Source: Nocardioidaceae bacterium SCSIO 66511 (GTDB lineage: Bacteria; Actinomycetota; Actinomycetes; Propionibacteriales; Nocardioidaceae). From it: a DNA stretch of 64,000 bases. Each line of letters opens with the position of its first letter. Position 1 is the first letter of the stretch. The DNA is taken from positions 2,914,001-2,978,000 of the forward strand of contig CP095846.1 of assembly GCA_023100825.1 (NCBI GenBank), in the 5' to 3' direction. Of this stretch, positions 24,993 to 33,723 are shown in pieces. The notes under the pieces are model-generated. The model was not told where the DNA came from. It ran no database searches and worked only from the letters and a program-made list of their open reading frames with translations. Position numbers and translations under genes: made by a program.

Positions 24993-25208
24993 ATGGCGAT
25001 CAGTCGACGCGAGATCAACAAGGACGTGCTGCAGCAGTCCGCCGAGGCGGCGACCCATACGGCCGCCGAGGTCGGGTCGATTCTGGTCAACGCCGTTCGC
25101 GACATCACCCGTTCTGTCGGTGGTCTGGCGACCGAGATCTTCGAGATCCGAGAGGCCGCGGCGCGCGCCGAAAATGACAACGCGGAGCTAAACAAAAACT
25201 CCGAATAA
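24993..25208 (+). CDS. small hypothetical protein
   Basis: A 71-residue protein beginning MAISRREINKDVLQQSAEAA. It is largely helical in appearance (HTAAEVGSILVNAVRDITRS, then LATEIFEIREAAARAENDN), amphipathic, without membrane segment or cysteine. It follows the TetR gene by 13 bp. The ATG has no clear Shine-Dalgarno. I do not recognise a family; reminiscent of small actinobacterial proteins of similar layout, but unproven. Confidence 0.55.
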   Translation: MAISRREINKDVLQQSAEAATHTAAEVGSILVNAVRDITRSVGGLATEIFEIREAAARAENDNAELNKNSE

Positions 25209-25304
25209 GTACTCGCGCCAAATCATTTCTCCGTCAGGTCTTGCACCTTCGTTGAGGTCTGAGTAAGTTCAGGGCTACCTCATCACGCGGGGAGGAGGCC
25301 ATTC

Positions 25305-25589
25305 ATGGCCAGCATTGCGCGATTGCCGATGCCACTCATTGAGGTGTACGAGTGGCAGTACGAAGGCGCTTGTACAGAAGCAGATCCGGAAACGTTTTTT
25401 TCTCCTGAATCCGAACGTGGCCCACGAAGACACGCCCGGGAAGCCGTCGCGAAGAGCTTTTGTGCGAGGTGTCCTGTGCGCAATGATTGCCTCGAACACG
25501 CACTTTCAGTACGCGAGCCGTACGGCGTATGGGGTGGTCTCACGATCGGGGAACGCAACAACCTACTGACCCGGCGCCAGGCGGTATAA
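25305..25589 (+). CDS. WhiB-family iron-sulfur regulator, WhiB3/WhiD-like
   Basis: A 94-residue WhiB protein with a 4Fe-4S cluster bound by Cys in GAC, FCARC and NDC (C...CxxC...C). The downstream GVWGG turn and basic tail complete the family pattern. EVYEWQYEGAC and HALSVREPYGVWGG resemble WhiB3/WhiD, where Trp-rich W(Q/N)L...C and EPYGVWGG occur. Such proteins bind the housekeeping sigma factor and act in redox or developmental control. A strong GGAGGAGG precedes the ATG. The gene faces glnE's 3' end across 20 bp. Confidence 0.93.
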   Translation: MASIARLPMPLIEVYEWQYEGACTEADPETFFSPESERGPRRHAREAVAKSFCARCPVRNDCLEHALSVREPYGVWGGLTIGERNNLLTRRQAV

Positions 25590-25609
25590 ACGATTTTTAC
25601 ACCGCCGTA

Positions 25610-28594
25610 CTAACCCCAGAAGATTCGCTCAACCACGGCTCGGGCGTGCCGAGTGATGCGGCGGTACTCGTCGATCATGCGTTCGCTCTCGTCGCCATAA
25701 CCGAGCAGGAATGCCACTCCGGCACGATCATCGGCGTGAGTGGGCAGTGAGTCCGAGGCCTTCGACCGCACCAAGACGATGGCGTTGCGTACGCGGCTGA
25801 CGAGGCGCCACGCGGCCTCGAGCGCATCAGTGTCGTCGGTGTCGATCAGTCCGGCCTCGCGTGCCGCATGCAGCGCCGGAAGTGTCCGAGGCGTACGCAG
25901 CCCGTCGACGCGGTACGCGTGCTGCATCTGCATCAGCTGCACCGTCCACTCGATGTCCGCGAGCCCCCCGCGGCCGAGCTTGAGGTGCAGCGCAGGATCG
26001 GCGCCGCGCGGCAAGCGCTCGGAGTCGACACGTGCCTTGATCCGCCGGACCTCGCTCACGTCGTCGTCGCTCACGCCGCCGTCCGGCCAGCGCCGCGGAT
26101 CGATCAGGACCCGGAAGTCGGCGCACAACTGCTCGTCGCCGATCGTCGGAGAGGCGCGCAGCAACGCCTGCGCCTCCCAAACAGCCGACCAGCGGTCGTA
26201 GTAAGCCCGGTACGACGCGAGCGTACGAAGCAGCGGCCCTTGCCGCCCCTCCGGCCGCAGGTCGGCGTCCAGGCCGATTCCCGGATCGTCGCCCGGCGCC
26301 GACAGTAGTTCGCGTACGCGCTGGATCACGCCGGTCGCGAGCTCGTGGGCACGCGTCGCATCGGCTTGCGGGTCGGGATCATGTACGAACATGACATCCG
26401 CGTCGCTGCCGTAGCCGACCTCGCCCCCGCCGAGCCGGCCCATCGCGACGATCGCGATCCGGGTGGGAAGCGGTCCGCCGTACTCACGCTCGGCGGCGGC
26501 AACGCATGCCTTGAGCGCGGCCGAGATGGTCGCGGTGGTGATCGCGGTCAGCGCGTTGCCGACGGCCTCGATCTCGAGGCGTCCGAGTACGTCGGCGATG
26601 CCGACGCGGGAAAGCTCTCTGCGCCGCAGTCGGCGGATCGAGCGGACCGCGTCGGCCGGGTTGTCATAGCGTCTGACCGCGGTGTCGAACTCCTTGTGCA
26701 GGCGCTCGGCCGTCCGAGGTACGAGATCCTCTGTCTCACCGAGCAACGCAACCGCCTCGGGCGCCCGAAGGATGAGCCCGGTGACGTACGTACTCGAGGC
26801 GAGGATCGTCGCGAGTTGTTCGGCGCCCTCGCCCTCGTCGCGCAGCTTGCGGAGGTACCACGGCGTCGTACCGAGCGCATCGGAGACCTTGCGGAACGCC
26901 AGCAGGCCGGCGTCGGGGTCAGGCGCCTCGGCGAACCACGCCAGCATCGCGGGCAACAGCTGGCGCTGGATCGCGGCACGCCGCGAGACTCCTCTGGTGA
27001 GCGCCTGCAGATGGGTGAGCGCACCCTTGGGGTCGTCGTAGCCGAGCGCGACCAGTCGCTGCTCGGCTGCGTCGGCGGTGAGCCGGAGACCTTCGCGCGG
27101 CAGCGCGGCAACGGTCTCGAGCAACGGGCGGTAGAAGATCTTCTGATGCAGCCGCTGCACCTCGCGGGTGTTGGCGCGCCAGACCCGGCGTACGTCGGTG
27201 ACGGGGTTCTGGCGCATCTCGAGGCTCCGCCCGATGCGACGAAGGTCGGCCTCATCGGCCGGCATCATATGCGTGCGGCGCAACGCGTACAGCTGGATCC
27301 GATGTTCCAGTAGCCGCAGGAAGATGTACGCCTCGGCGAACGCCGCGCCGTCCTCGCGGCCGACGTACCCGCCCTGGATCAGCGCGTACAACGCGGTCAG
27401 CGTGTTGCCGCTACGCAGCGACTGGTCGGACCGGCCGTGCACGAGCTGCAGCAGCTGTACCGCGAACTCAACATCGCGCAGGCCGCCTGGCCCGAGCTTC
27501 AGCTCGCGCTCGATCAGATCGGACGGGATGTGGTCGATGACGCGCCGGCGCATCGCGCGTACGTCGCGTACGAAATGATCGCGGGTGCTCGCCTGCCAGA
27601 CCAACGGCATGATCGCTTCGATGTACGCCTGACCGAGGTCATCGTCGCCGGCGACCGGGCGCGCCTTGAGCAGCGCCTGGAACTCCCACGTGCTCGCCCA
27701 GCGCTCGTAGTACGTCACATGGCTCTGCAGGGTGCGTACGAGAGGTCCGGCCTTGCCCTCCGGACGCAACGCCGCGTCGACCTCCCAGATCGTGCCCTCG
27801 CCTGTGTGCTGGGAGCAGATCTGCATCATCCGTGCGGCGAGCCGGCTCGCCGCACGCAACGCCGTCTCATCGTCGGTGTCGTCAGTGGGCTCGTACACGA
27901 ACACGACGTCGACGTCGCTGATGTAGTTCAGCTCGCCGCCACCGCACTTGCCGAGCGCAATGACCGCGATCCGGCACGCTTCCCGGTCGTCGCCGAGCTC
28001 TCCGCGGGCGATCGCGAGCGCGGCGCTGAGCGTACCTGCGGCGAGATCGGCGAGCTCACCACTCGACTCCTCGAACCGCGTCGTGCCGATCAGGTCGCGT
28101 GCGCAGAGCTGCAGGAGGAGACGGTGATACTCGACCCGGAGCGCGTCGATCGCAGTCGGGCTGTCCATCGCCGAGACGACCAGCTCCGACGTCGGCTCGG
28201 TGCCGGTCGCCTCCAGCAGGGCCGTACGAAAGTCTGCGTGCGTCGCTGCAGCTTCACAGAACTGATCGGTCGACAGCGCGGCCAGCTGCTCCGGATGGTG
28301 GATGAGGTACTCACCGAGCGCCCTGCTGGTGCCGAGCACGGCGGTCAGTCGCGAGTTGAGCCCGGGGTCGTTCGCGAGGATCGCCACGAGATCGTCGTCG
28401 GACCGCTCGGCGATGCCGACGAGGGATCCGACCGCCAGATCGGGGTCGGCCGCACGAGACCACTCGACGACGAGTTCCTCGGTGACACCCGCCCCGAGCT
28501 CATCGAGGTTGGCGAGCGCATCCTGCGGCGCCTGGAACCCGAGTCTGCTCAGCCGGCCGGCGGACAGGCCGTGCGTACTGGAGTCGGAGGTCAC
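25610..28594 (-). CDS. glnE: bifunctional glutamine synthetase adenylyltransferase/deadenylylase
   Basis: A 994-residue enzyme that adenylylates and deadenylylates glutamine synthetase in response to nitrogen status. It has two nucleotidyltransferase units: GKCGGGELNYISDVDVVFVY in the N-terminal half (about residue 215) and GRLGGGEVGYGSDADVMFVH in the C-terminal half (about residue 725), each with GxGG..(G/N)Y.SD.D. Helical regulatory regions follow (LKLGPGGLRDVEFAVQLLQL, LKLGRGGLADIEWTVQLMQM). The GTG at 28594 is chosen; the frame stays open 71 codons further but covers a palindrome-rich intergenic region. It lies next to glnA2, as in mycobacteria. Confidence 0.95.
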   Translation of the reverse strand: MTSDSSTHGLSAGRLSRLGFQAPQDALANLDELGAGVTEELVVEWSRAADPDLAVGSLVGIAERSDDDLVAILANDPGLNSRLTAVLGTSRALGEYLIHHPEQLAALSTDQFCEAAATHADFRTALLEATGTEPTSELVVSAMDSPTAIDALRVEYHRLLLQLCARDLIGTTRFEESSGELADLAAGTLSAALAIARGELGDDREACRIAVIALGKCGGGELNYISDVDVVFVYEPTDDTDDETALRAASRLAARMMQICSQHTGEGTIWEVDAALRPEGKAGPLVRTLQSHVTYYERWASTWEFQALLKARPVAGDDDLGQAYIEAIMPLVWQASTRDHFVRDVRAMRRRVIDHIPSDLIERELKLGPGGLRDVEFAVQLLQLVHGRSDQSLRSGNTLTALYALIQGGYVGREDGAAFAEAYIFLRLLEHRIQLYALRRTHMMPADEADLRRIGRSLEMRQNPVTDVRRVWRANTREVQRLHQKIFYRPLLETVAALPREGLRLTADAAEQRLVALGYDDPKGALTHLQALTRGVSRRAAIQRQLLPAMLAWFAEAPDPDAGLLAFRKVSDALGTTPWYLRKLRDEGEGAEQLATILASSTYVTGLILRAPEAVALLGETEDLVPRTAERLHKEFDTAVRRYDNPADAVRSIRRLRRRELSRVGIADVLGRLEIEAVGNALTAITTATISAALKACVAAAEREYGGPLPTRIAIVAMGRLGGGEVGYGSDADVMFVHDPDPQADATRAHELATGVIQRVRELLSAPGDDPGIGLDADLRPEGRQGPLLRTLASYRAYYDRWSAVWEAQALLRASPTIGDEQLCADFRVLIDPRRWPDGGVSDDDVSEVRRIKARVDSERLPRGADPALHLKLGRGGLADIEWTVQLMQMQHAYRVDGLRTPRTLPALHAAREAGLIDTDDTDALEAAWRLVSRVRNAIVLVRSKASDSLPTHADDRAGVAFLLGYGDESERMIDEYRRITRHARAVVERIFWG

Positions 28595-28703
28595 GGGACG
28601 GAGCGTAGCCCAGTCGGGCGCGTACGGCGGGTACGACCGCCGTCCCGGCGTACCGCTCGGGGGCAAGTTGTCGCCTCTACCGGGCAAGTTTGCCACCGAG
28701 CGG

Positions 28704-28735
28704 CGTGAAATACCACGGGCCCGTGGTATTTCACG
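28704..28735. repeat. 32-bp perfect palindrome upstream of glnE
   Basis: The 16-base arm CGTGAAATACCACGGG is followed immediately by its exact complement, with no loop. It lies 110 bp upstream of the glnE GTG and about 155 bp before the divergent small gene. The AAATACCAC core is AT-rich for this DNA. A second dyad, ACCTTAGA with TCTAAGGT about 36 bases apart, follows in 28749-28794. It could be a regulator site or a mobile intergenic palindrome. Confidence 0.7.
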
Positions 28736-28890
28736 GGGCAACGTAGGCACCTTAGACGACCGGAATCGCGGGCGAGTAGGACCTCTAAGGTAGGCCCGCC
28801 ACGCCAAGATAGGGCGGTTTGCCGATGTGTGGCGCGTACCTTAGCGACGACTCTTGTGGATGTCAGGAAAGAACGCCCAAGGAGTCATCG

Positions 28891-29055
28891 ATGTACACCA
28901 GCACCCATCTCAATGCGGTGGCCCGCGAGGCGATCGAGTACCGAGTACGCGACGCCCGCCGGCTCACCAACCGTCGAAGCACCACGCGTACACCACGCAC
29001 TCGCGCGTCGCGACCACTCTCCCTCGTCCGGCGCGCGGCACATCGACTCGCCTGA
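28891..29055 (+). CDS. small basic hypothetical protein
   Basis: A 54-residue, strongly basic protein starting MYTSTHLNAVAREAIEYRVR and ending in Arg-rich segments. A good AAGGAG lies about ten bases before the ATG, which separates it from chance frames. Similar short Arg-rich proteins beginning MYT.xHL are common in actinobacteria but have no assigned function, so far as I know. It is divergent from glnE and convergent on glnA2. Confidence 0.5.
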   Translation: MYTSTHLNAVAREAIEYRVRDARRLTNRRSTTRTPRTRASRPLSLVRRAAHRLA

Positions 29056-29086
29056 GCGCCCACTCAGACGAGTCACCCGGGGGGAC

Positions 29087-29172
29087 AGCCCGTCGGGGTT
29101 CGGTTCAAGCCAATGGCTCCCACCTTCATTGGCCCGGATCGGATCCCGACGGGCTTAGAGGTCGCGACCTCT
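29087..29172. terminator. compound hairpins between small gene and glnA2
   Basis: An 11-bp stem pairs AGCCCGTCGGG (29087-29097) with its complement (29145-29155); it encloses an inner hairpin CCAATG/CATTGG (29110-29132). Next to it AGAGGTCGCGACCTCT (29157-29172) is a perfect 16-bp palindrome, 15 bases before the glnA2 stop. Placed between convergent genes, this is a probable bidirectional terminator, more elaborate than the single hairpins elsewhere. Confidence 0.7.
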
Positions 29173-29187
29173 TACTGTGCGGAAGGG

Positions 29188-30525
29188 TTACAGCAGCGGT
29201 AGGAGACGATCGATCTCGAACTGCGTGACCTGACTGCGGTAGTCGTGCCACTCCGCGCGCTTGTTGCGCAGGAAGAAGTCGAAGACGTGCTCGCCGAGCG
29301 TCTCGGCGACCAGCTCGCTGCCCTCCATGATCCGGATCGCCTCGTCGAGGTTGCGCGGCAGCGGCGCGATGCCGAGCGCGCGTCGCTCGTTCTCGGTCAG
29401 CGCCCAGACATCGTCCTCGGCCTCCCGCGGGAGCTCGTAGCCCTCCTCGATCCCCTTCAGGCCCGCCGACAGCAACAGGGCGTACGCGAGGTACGGGTTG
29501 CAGGCAGAGTCGATGGCCCGGTGCTCGATACGTGACGAGGGGCCCTTGTTGGGCTTGTACATCGGCACTCGTACCAGCGCCGACCGGTTGTTGTGACCCC
29601 AGGAGACGTACGACGGCGCCTCGCCGCCGTAGATCAGCCGTTTGTAGGAGTTGACCCACTGGTTCGTGACCGCGGTGATCTCCGGCGTGTGCTCGAGGAT
29701 GCCCGCGATGAACGACCTGCCCACCTTCGACAGCTGGTACTCGGCACCGGGCTCGTAGAACGCGTTCTGGTCACCTTCGAACAGCGACATATGCGTGTGC
29801 ATACCCGAGCCGGGGTACTCGGAGAACGGCTTGGGCATGAACGAGGCGTAGATGCCGTCGCTCAGCGCCACCTCGCGTACGACGACCCGGAACGTCATGA
29901 TGTTGTCGGCGGTCGAGAGGGCGTCTGCGTAGCGCAGGTCGATCTCCTGCTGACCGGGAGCGCCCTCGTGATGGCTGAACTCCACGGAGATACCCATCGA
30001 CTCCAGCATCGTGATGACCTCGCGCCGGAAGTCTTGTCCGATGCCTTGCGAGGTGTGGTCGAAGTAGCCGCTGTCGTCCATCGGCACAGGTCGAGTGCCG
30101 GGCTCGGGTTTGCCCTTGAACAGGAAGAACTCGATCTCGGGATGGGTGTAGAAGGTGAAGCCGGCATCGGCTGCGCGGCCGAGCGCGCGCTTGAGCACGT
30201 GCCGCGGGTCGGCGTACGAAGCGCTGCCGTCGGGCATCGCGATATCGCAGAACATCCGTGCCGTCGAGGGCGTCTCACCGCGCCAGGGCAGGATCTGGAA
30301 CGTCGTCGGATCGGGCTTCGCGAGCATATCCGCCTCGTGCACGCGCGCGAAGCCTTCGATCGCCGATCCGTCGAACCCGATGCCCTCCTCGAAGGCTCCC
30401 TCGAGCTCGGCCGGGGCGACCGACACGGATTTGAGCGAGCCGAGTACGTCGGTGAACCAGAGCCGGACGAAGCGGACGTCGCGCTCCTCGAGCGCGCGGA
30501 GCACGAACTCCTCTTGCTTACCCAT
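29188..30525 (-). CDS. glnA2: type I glutamine synthetase, GlnA2-like
   Basis: A 445-residue glutamine synthetase (glutamate + NH3 + ATP to glutamine). Family signatures: FDGSAIEGFARVHEADMLAK, EFSHHEGAPGQQEIDLRYAD, the ATP/Glu region GSGMHTHMSLFEGDQNAFYE, KLIYGGEAPSYVSWGHNNRS and SRIEHRAIDSACNPYLAYAL. EEGYELPREAE aligns with the tail region that carries the adenylylated Tyr (NLYDLP) in GlnA1, so a tyrosine is present near that place. The ATG at 30525 fits the family N-terminus (MGKQEEFVLRALEERDVRFV). It neighbours glnE as in M. tuberculosis, where the homologue GlnA2 is less active than GlnA1. Confidence 0.93.
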   Translation of the reverse strand: MGKQEEFVLRALEERDVRFVRLWFTDVLGSLKSVSVAPAELEGAFEEGIGFDGSAIEGFARVHEADMLAKPDPTTFQILPWRGETPSTARMFCDIAMPDGSASYADPRHVLKRALGRAADAGFTFYTHPEIEFFLFKGKPEPGTRPVPMDDSGYFDHTSQGIGQDFRREVITMLESMGISVEFSHHEGAPGQQEIDLRYADALSTADNIMTFRVVVREVALSDGIYASFMPKPFSEYPGSGMHTHMSLFEGDQNAFYEPGAEYQLSKVGRSFIAGILEHTPEITAVTNQWVNSYKRLIYGGEAPSYVSWGHNNRSALVRVPMYKPNKGPSSRIEHRAIDSACNPYLAYALLLSAGLKGIEEGYELPREAEDDVWALTENERRALGIAPLPRNLDEAIRIMEGSELVAETLGEHVFDFFLRNKRAEWHDYRSQVTQFEIDRLLPLL

Positions 30526-30591
30526 GAACTCAGTGTGGACACCCCGTGTTTCCGGTGTGTAACAGGGGTCGGAGAAGTCGCATCCAGACAG

Positions 30592-30620
30592 TTGACAGAT
30601 ATCTGACATCTTACTACTGT
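30592..30620 (+). promoter_or_regulatory. nan operon promoter with palindromic operator
   Basis: TTGACA (30592-30597) and TACTGT (30615-30620) are separated by 17 bases, a strong housekeeping-sigma promoter. The palindrome CAGATATCTG (30596-30605) overlaps the -35 end and the spacer, and GACAG/CTGTC half-sites flank it. This is a natural operator for the GntR-family regulator encoded as the fifth gene of the operon. The first ATG is at 30652 behind GGAGGAG. Confidence 0.75.
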
Positions 30621-30651
30621 CCCTGCTCATAACGCCTGGAGGAGATACGCC

Positions 30652-31920
30652 ATGAGCAGAGCCCGCAACCCCCGCCGTCGACTCAGTGCGGCCGTCTCGA
30701 TCGCCGCAATCCTGCCTCTCAGTCTCGCGGCTTGCGGAAGCTTCGGCGGCGGTGATGACTCCGCCGAAGGGTCGTCCGACGGCACGGTCACGTTCTGGCA
30801 GTACTACGGCGACGAGAAGATGCCGACCGGTGCACCGCTGTACGACGTGCTGGAGAAGTACGACTCGCGATCCGACGACGTCGAGATCGACATCCGTTAC
30901 ATCCCGTTCGAGGACTTCAACCGCACGCTCACCCAAGCCGCGGCCAGCGGTGAGCTGCCCGACGTCGCGCTGATCAACGCGTTCGACACCCAGAACATGG
31001 CCGAGGCCGAGATCATCTCCGACCTCAGCGACCGGGTCAAGAAGTGGGGCGAGCAGGATGCGTACTTCCCGACCAGCTGGGAGACGACGCAGGTCGACGG
31101 AGCGACGTACGGAATCCCGCACGTCGCCGACGCGTACGCGGTCTACTACAACAAGGACCTGCTGAAGGCGGCGAACCTGAACCCGCCGACGACCTGGAGC
31201 GAGATGGAGCAGACCGCCGCCGAGCTCGGCCGTGAGGGCAAGTACGGCCTCGCGGTCAGCGGTATCGAAGGCGCACAGGGAGCGACCGGTGTGGTCCTTC
31301 GTACGCTCGCGGCCGGAGGAACAATCGAGGACTTCGGTGATGGCGGCGGTGCGACGGCACTCGAGTCGTTCAAGACGCTGGTCGACGACGGCGGCATGTC
31401 GAAGGGCTTCCTGACGTGGACCGAGGAGGACGCGAAGAACCAGTTCGCGAACGGCGAGGCGGCCATGATGATCAACTCCGCAACGTATGTGAGCATCCTG
31501 CGCGATGAGAACCCGGAGCTGAACTGGGGCGTCGCGCTGTTGCCCAAGGACAAGACCCGTGAGACCTTCCTGTCCGCGGAGAACCTCACCATCGGTGAGG
31601 GAAGCGATGACGCCGACGCGGCCTGGGATCTCATCACCTACCTGCAGAAGCCGGATGTGCTCGCTGACTACCTGCCGGCACGCAACAAGCTACCCGCACG
31701 CGACGACGTACCCGGCACGGACGAGGATCCGGTACGTAAGGTCTTCGCGGAGCAGCTGCAGGACGCCTGGGCACCCCAAGGCGCCCTTGCGACGCACGCC
31801 GACGAGGCACTGACGATCGTGCAGGAGGCGCTACAGGCCGCCATCAGCGGCTCGGCGGACCCGGCCGATGCCGCGGGCACGGCACAGTCCGATATCGACG
31901 AGGCACTCTCCGCGTCGTGA
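30652..31920 (+). CDS. ABC transporter sugar-binding lipoprotein (sialic-acid operon)
   Basis: A 422-residue solute-binding lipoprotein of the CUT1 family. The signal ends in the lipobox LSLAAC (Cys near residue 25) followed by a GGGDDSAEGSSDG linker. The binding fold shows TVTFWQYYGDEKMPTGAPLY, LPDVALINAFDTQNMAEA, YGIPHVADAYAVYYNKDLLK and GEAAMMINSATYVSILRDEN, as in family 1 binding proteins. It captures the operon's sugar outside the membrane; operon context (sialidase, lyase) points to sialic acid. First gene of the cluster; its stop overlaps the next start (GTGA). Confidence 0.9.
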   Translation: MSRARNPRRRLSAAVSIAAILPLSLAACGSFGGGDDSAEGSSDGTVTFWQYYGDEKMPTGAPLYDVLEKYDSRSDDVEIDIRYIPFEDFNRTLTQAAASGELPDVALINAFDTQNMAEAEIISDLSDRVKKWGEQDAYFPTSWETTQVDGATYGIPHVADAYAVYYNKDLLKAANLNPPTTWSEMEQTAAELGREGKYGLAVSGIEGAQGATGVVLRTLAAGGTIEDFGDGGGATALESFKTLVDDGGMSKGFLTWTEEDAKNQFANGEAAMMINSATYVSILRDENPELNWGVALLPKDKTRETFLSAENLTIGEGSDDADAAWDLITYLQKPDVLADYLPARNKLPARDDVPGTDEDPVRKVFAEQLQDAWAPQGALATHADEALTIVQEALQAAISGSADPADAAGTAQSDIDEALSAS

Positions 31921-32870
31921 GTGCCATGGTCACGACCGAGCGCAGCGACGCTTCGGCGGGGGCAGCGACGACTCCCCCGCCGAGGCGCCGCCGGCGTCGC
32001 ATTCCGGCGGGATACCTATTCCTCGCTCCAGCCATCGCGTTCGTCGTACTCACCGTCGTCTATCCCCTGCTCTACAACATCTCGCAGAGCTTCTTCGACG
32101 TCGGCCTTCGCGAGGTGGTCTCAGGCGGAGCGCAGTGGGTCGGGCTCGACAACTACCGCGACCAGTTCGGCCGAGCCGACTTCTGGCACGCGCTGCAGGT
32201 ATCCCTGATCTACTCCTTCGCGACCGTGATCCTGACCTTCGCGATCGGCCTCGGCCTGGCGCTACTGTTCAACCGCCCCTTCGCGGGCCGGAACGTGATG
32301 CGGGCACTGCTCCTGCTCGCGTGGATCCTCCCGACAGTGGTGAGCGCCAACGTGTGGCGCTGGATCCTCGACGGCAGCTATGGACTCCTCAACGCCGGAC
32401 TGCGCGGCGTCGGCCTGCTCGACAAGGATCTCTTCTGGCTCGGTGAGCCGAACCCCGCCGTCGCTGCTGTCACCGTCGCGACAGCGTGGAGTTTCGCTCC
32501 GTTCGCGATGATCCTGCTATCGGCGGGTCTTCAGGGCATCTCGCCAACCTTGTACGAGGCAGCTCGTATCGATGGAGCCGGCGCCTGGCAGCAGTTCCGC
32601 CGAATCACGATGCCGGTGCTTCGGCCGGTGAGCCTCACCGCGATGCTGCTGATCTTCATCTTCACGTTCAAGACGTTCGACACGATCTTCCTGATGACCG
32701 GCGGCGGACCCGGCGGCGCGACCGAGATCCTGCCGATCTACGCGTACAACGAGGCGTTCGAGTTCTCCCGGTTCGACACCGCAGCGGTCGCGACCACGAC
32801 GCTGATGGTCGTCCCCATCGTGCTCTCCATCGCGTACTTCCGCACGATGCGTCAGGAGGACCACGCATGA
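31917..32870 (+). CDS. ABC transporter permease, MalF-like
   Basis: A 317-residue inner-membrane permease. After a basic N-terminus, six membrane segments are visible, starting GYLFLAPAIAFVVLTVVYPL. The EAA loop that contacts the ATPase is EAARIDGAGAWQQFRRITMP (about residues 216-235). It starts at a GTG overlapping the binding-protein stop and ends in an ATGA overlap with the second permease. The pair forms the channel for the imported sugar. No ATPase gene is in the operon, so a shared MsmK-type ATPase from elsewhere is expected. Confidence 0.9.
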   Translation: MSAMVTTERSDASAGAATTPPPRRRRRRIPAGYLFLAPAIAFVVLTVVYPLLYNISQSFFDVGLREVVSGGAQWVGLDNYRDQFGRADFWHALQVSLIYSFATVILTFAIGLGLALLFNRPFAGRNVMRALLLLAWILPTVVSANVWRWILDGSYGLLNAGLRGVGLLDKDLFWLGEPNPAVAAVTVATAWSFAPFAMILLSAGLQGISPTLYEAARIDGAGAWQQFRRITMPVLRPVSLTAMLLIFIFTFKTFDTIFLMTGGGPGGATEILPIYAYNEAFEFSRFDTAAVATTTLMVVPIVLSIAYFRTMRQEDHA

Positions 32871-33700
32871 ATGTCACGACGAGCCGGCGCCGCTGGCTGT
32901 TCGTACTCGGGCTCGCCGTGACGATCGTCTACCTCATCCCCGTGTACTGGATGGTCAACACGTCCTTCAAGGAGGCGGGTGACATCTTCGCCTCGCCACC
33001 CGACCTCGTGCCGCTGCCGCCCACCACTGATTCGTACGACAACGCGGTGTTCTCGAACTCCGATATCGCACGCGGGCTTGCCAATAGCGCCATCATCGCC
33101 ATCGGTACGACGGTGGTCACGTTGCTCATCGCACTGCCCGCGGCGTACGGACTGGCGCGGCTGCGTGTGCGCTTCGTTTCGGTGTTCCTGATGCTGTTCC
33201 TGATCGTGCAGATGGTGCCGTCGGTGAACCTCGCACTGCCGATGTTCATCCTGTTCAGCAGCGCCGGTCTGGTGAACAGCTACCTCGGCCTGATCATCGC
33301 CAATTGTGCACTCGCCGTCCCACTCGCGGTCACGATCCTGCGACCGTTCTTCTTGAGCGTTCCGGGCGAGATCGTCGAATCTGCCAAGATCGACGGCTGC
33401 AACGAGTTCACCGCGTTCTGCCGAGTTGCACTGCCGATCAGTACGCCCGGTGTCATCACCGTGGCCGTTGTGAGCTTCCTCGGGGCGTGGGGCGAGTTCG
33501 TCTTCGGCCTTGCGCTCGCGACCAACGAGAAGTTCCAGCCAGTCACCGTCGTCCTCGCCGGGCTCACCAACGCCTTCGGCACGCGCTGGAACGACCTGAT
33601 GGCTGTCTCCGCGATAATCGCGCTGCCGGTGATCCTGGTCTTCATCTTCCTGCAGCGCTACATCGTGGCCGGCCTCACCGAGGGGGCGACGAAGAGTTGA
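32867..33700 (+). CDS. ABC transporter permease, MalG-like
   Basis: A 277-residue permease with six membrane segments (first: LFVLGLAVTIVYLIPVYWMV). The EAA-type loop reads ESAKIDGCNEFTAFCRVALP (about residues 169-188). The first segment and the MVNTSFKEAGDIF that follows it are typical of CUT1 MalG-type proteins. It overlaps the upstream permease by ATGA. A 23-bp gap to the next gene, with AAAGGA as Shine-Dalgarno, is the only break in the whole operon. Confidence 0.9.
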   Translation: MNVTTSRRRWLFVLGLAVTIVYLIPVYWMVNTSFKEAGDIFASPPDLVPLPPTTDSYDNAVFSNSDIARGLANSAIIAIGTTVVTLLIALPAAYGLARLRVRFVSVFLMLFLIVQMVPSVNLALPMFILFSSAGLVNSYLGLIIANCALAVPLAVTILRPFFLSVPGEIVESAKIDGCNEFTAFCRVALPISTPGVITVAVVSFLGAWGEFVFGLALATNEKFQPVTVVLAGLTNAFGTRWNDLMAVSAIIALPVILVFIFLQRYIVAGLTEGATKS

Positions 33701-33723
33701 CCACGTACCCGAAAGGACCACCA

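Noticed and set aside
28595-28807. N-terminal extension of glnE by 71 codons
   Set aside because: It reads through a 32-bp palindrome and has no similarity to GlnE; GTG at 28594 fits the family start.
29056-29187. Region searched for a tRNA or small RNA
   Set aside because: It forms hairpins but has no tRNA features; a terminator explains it.
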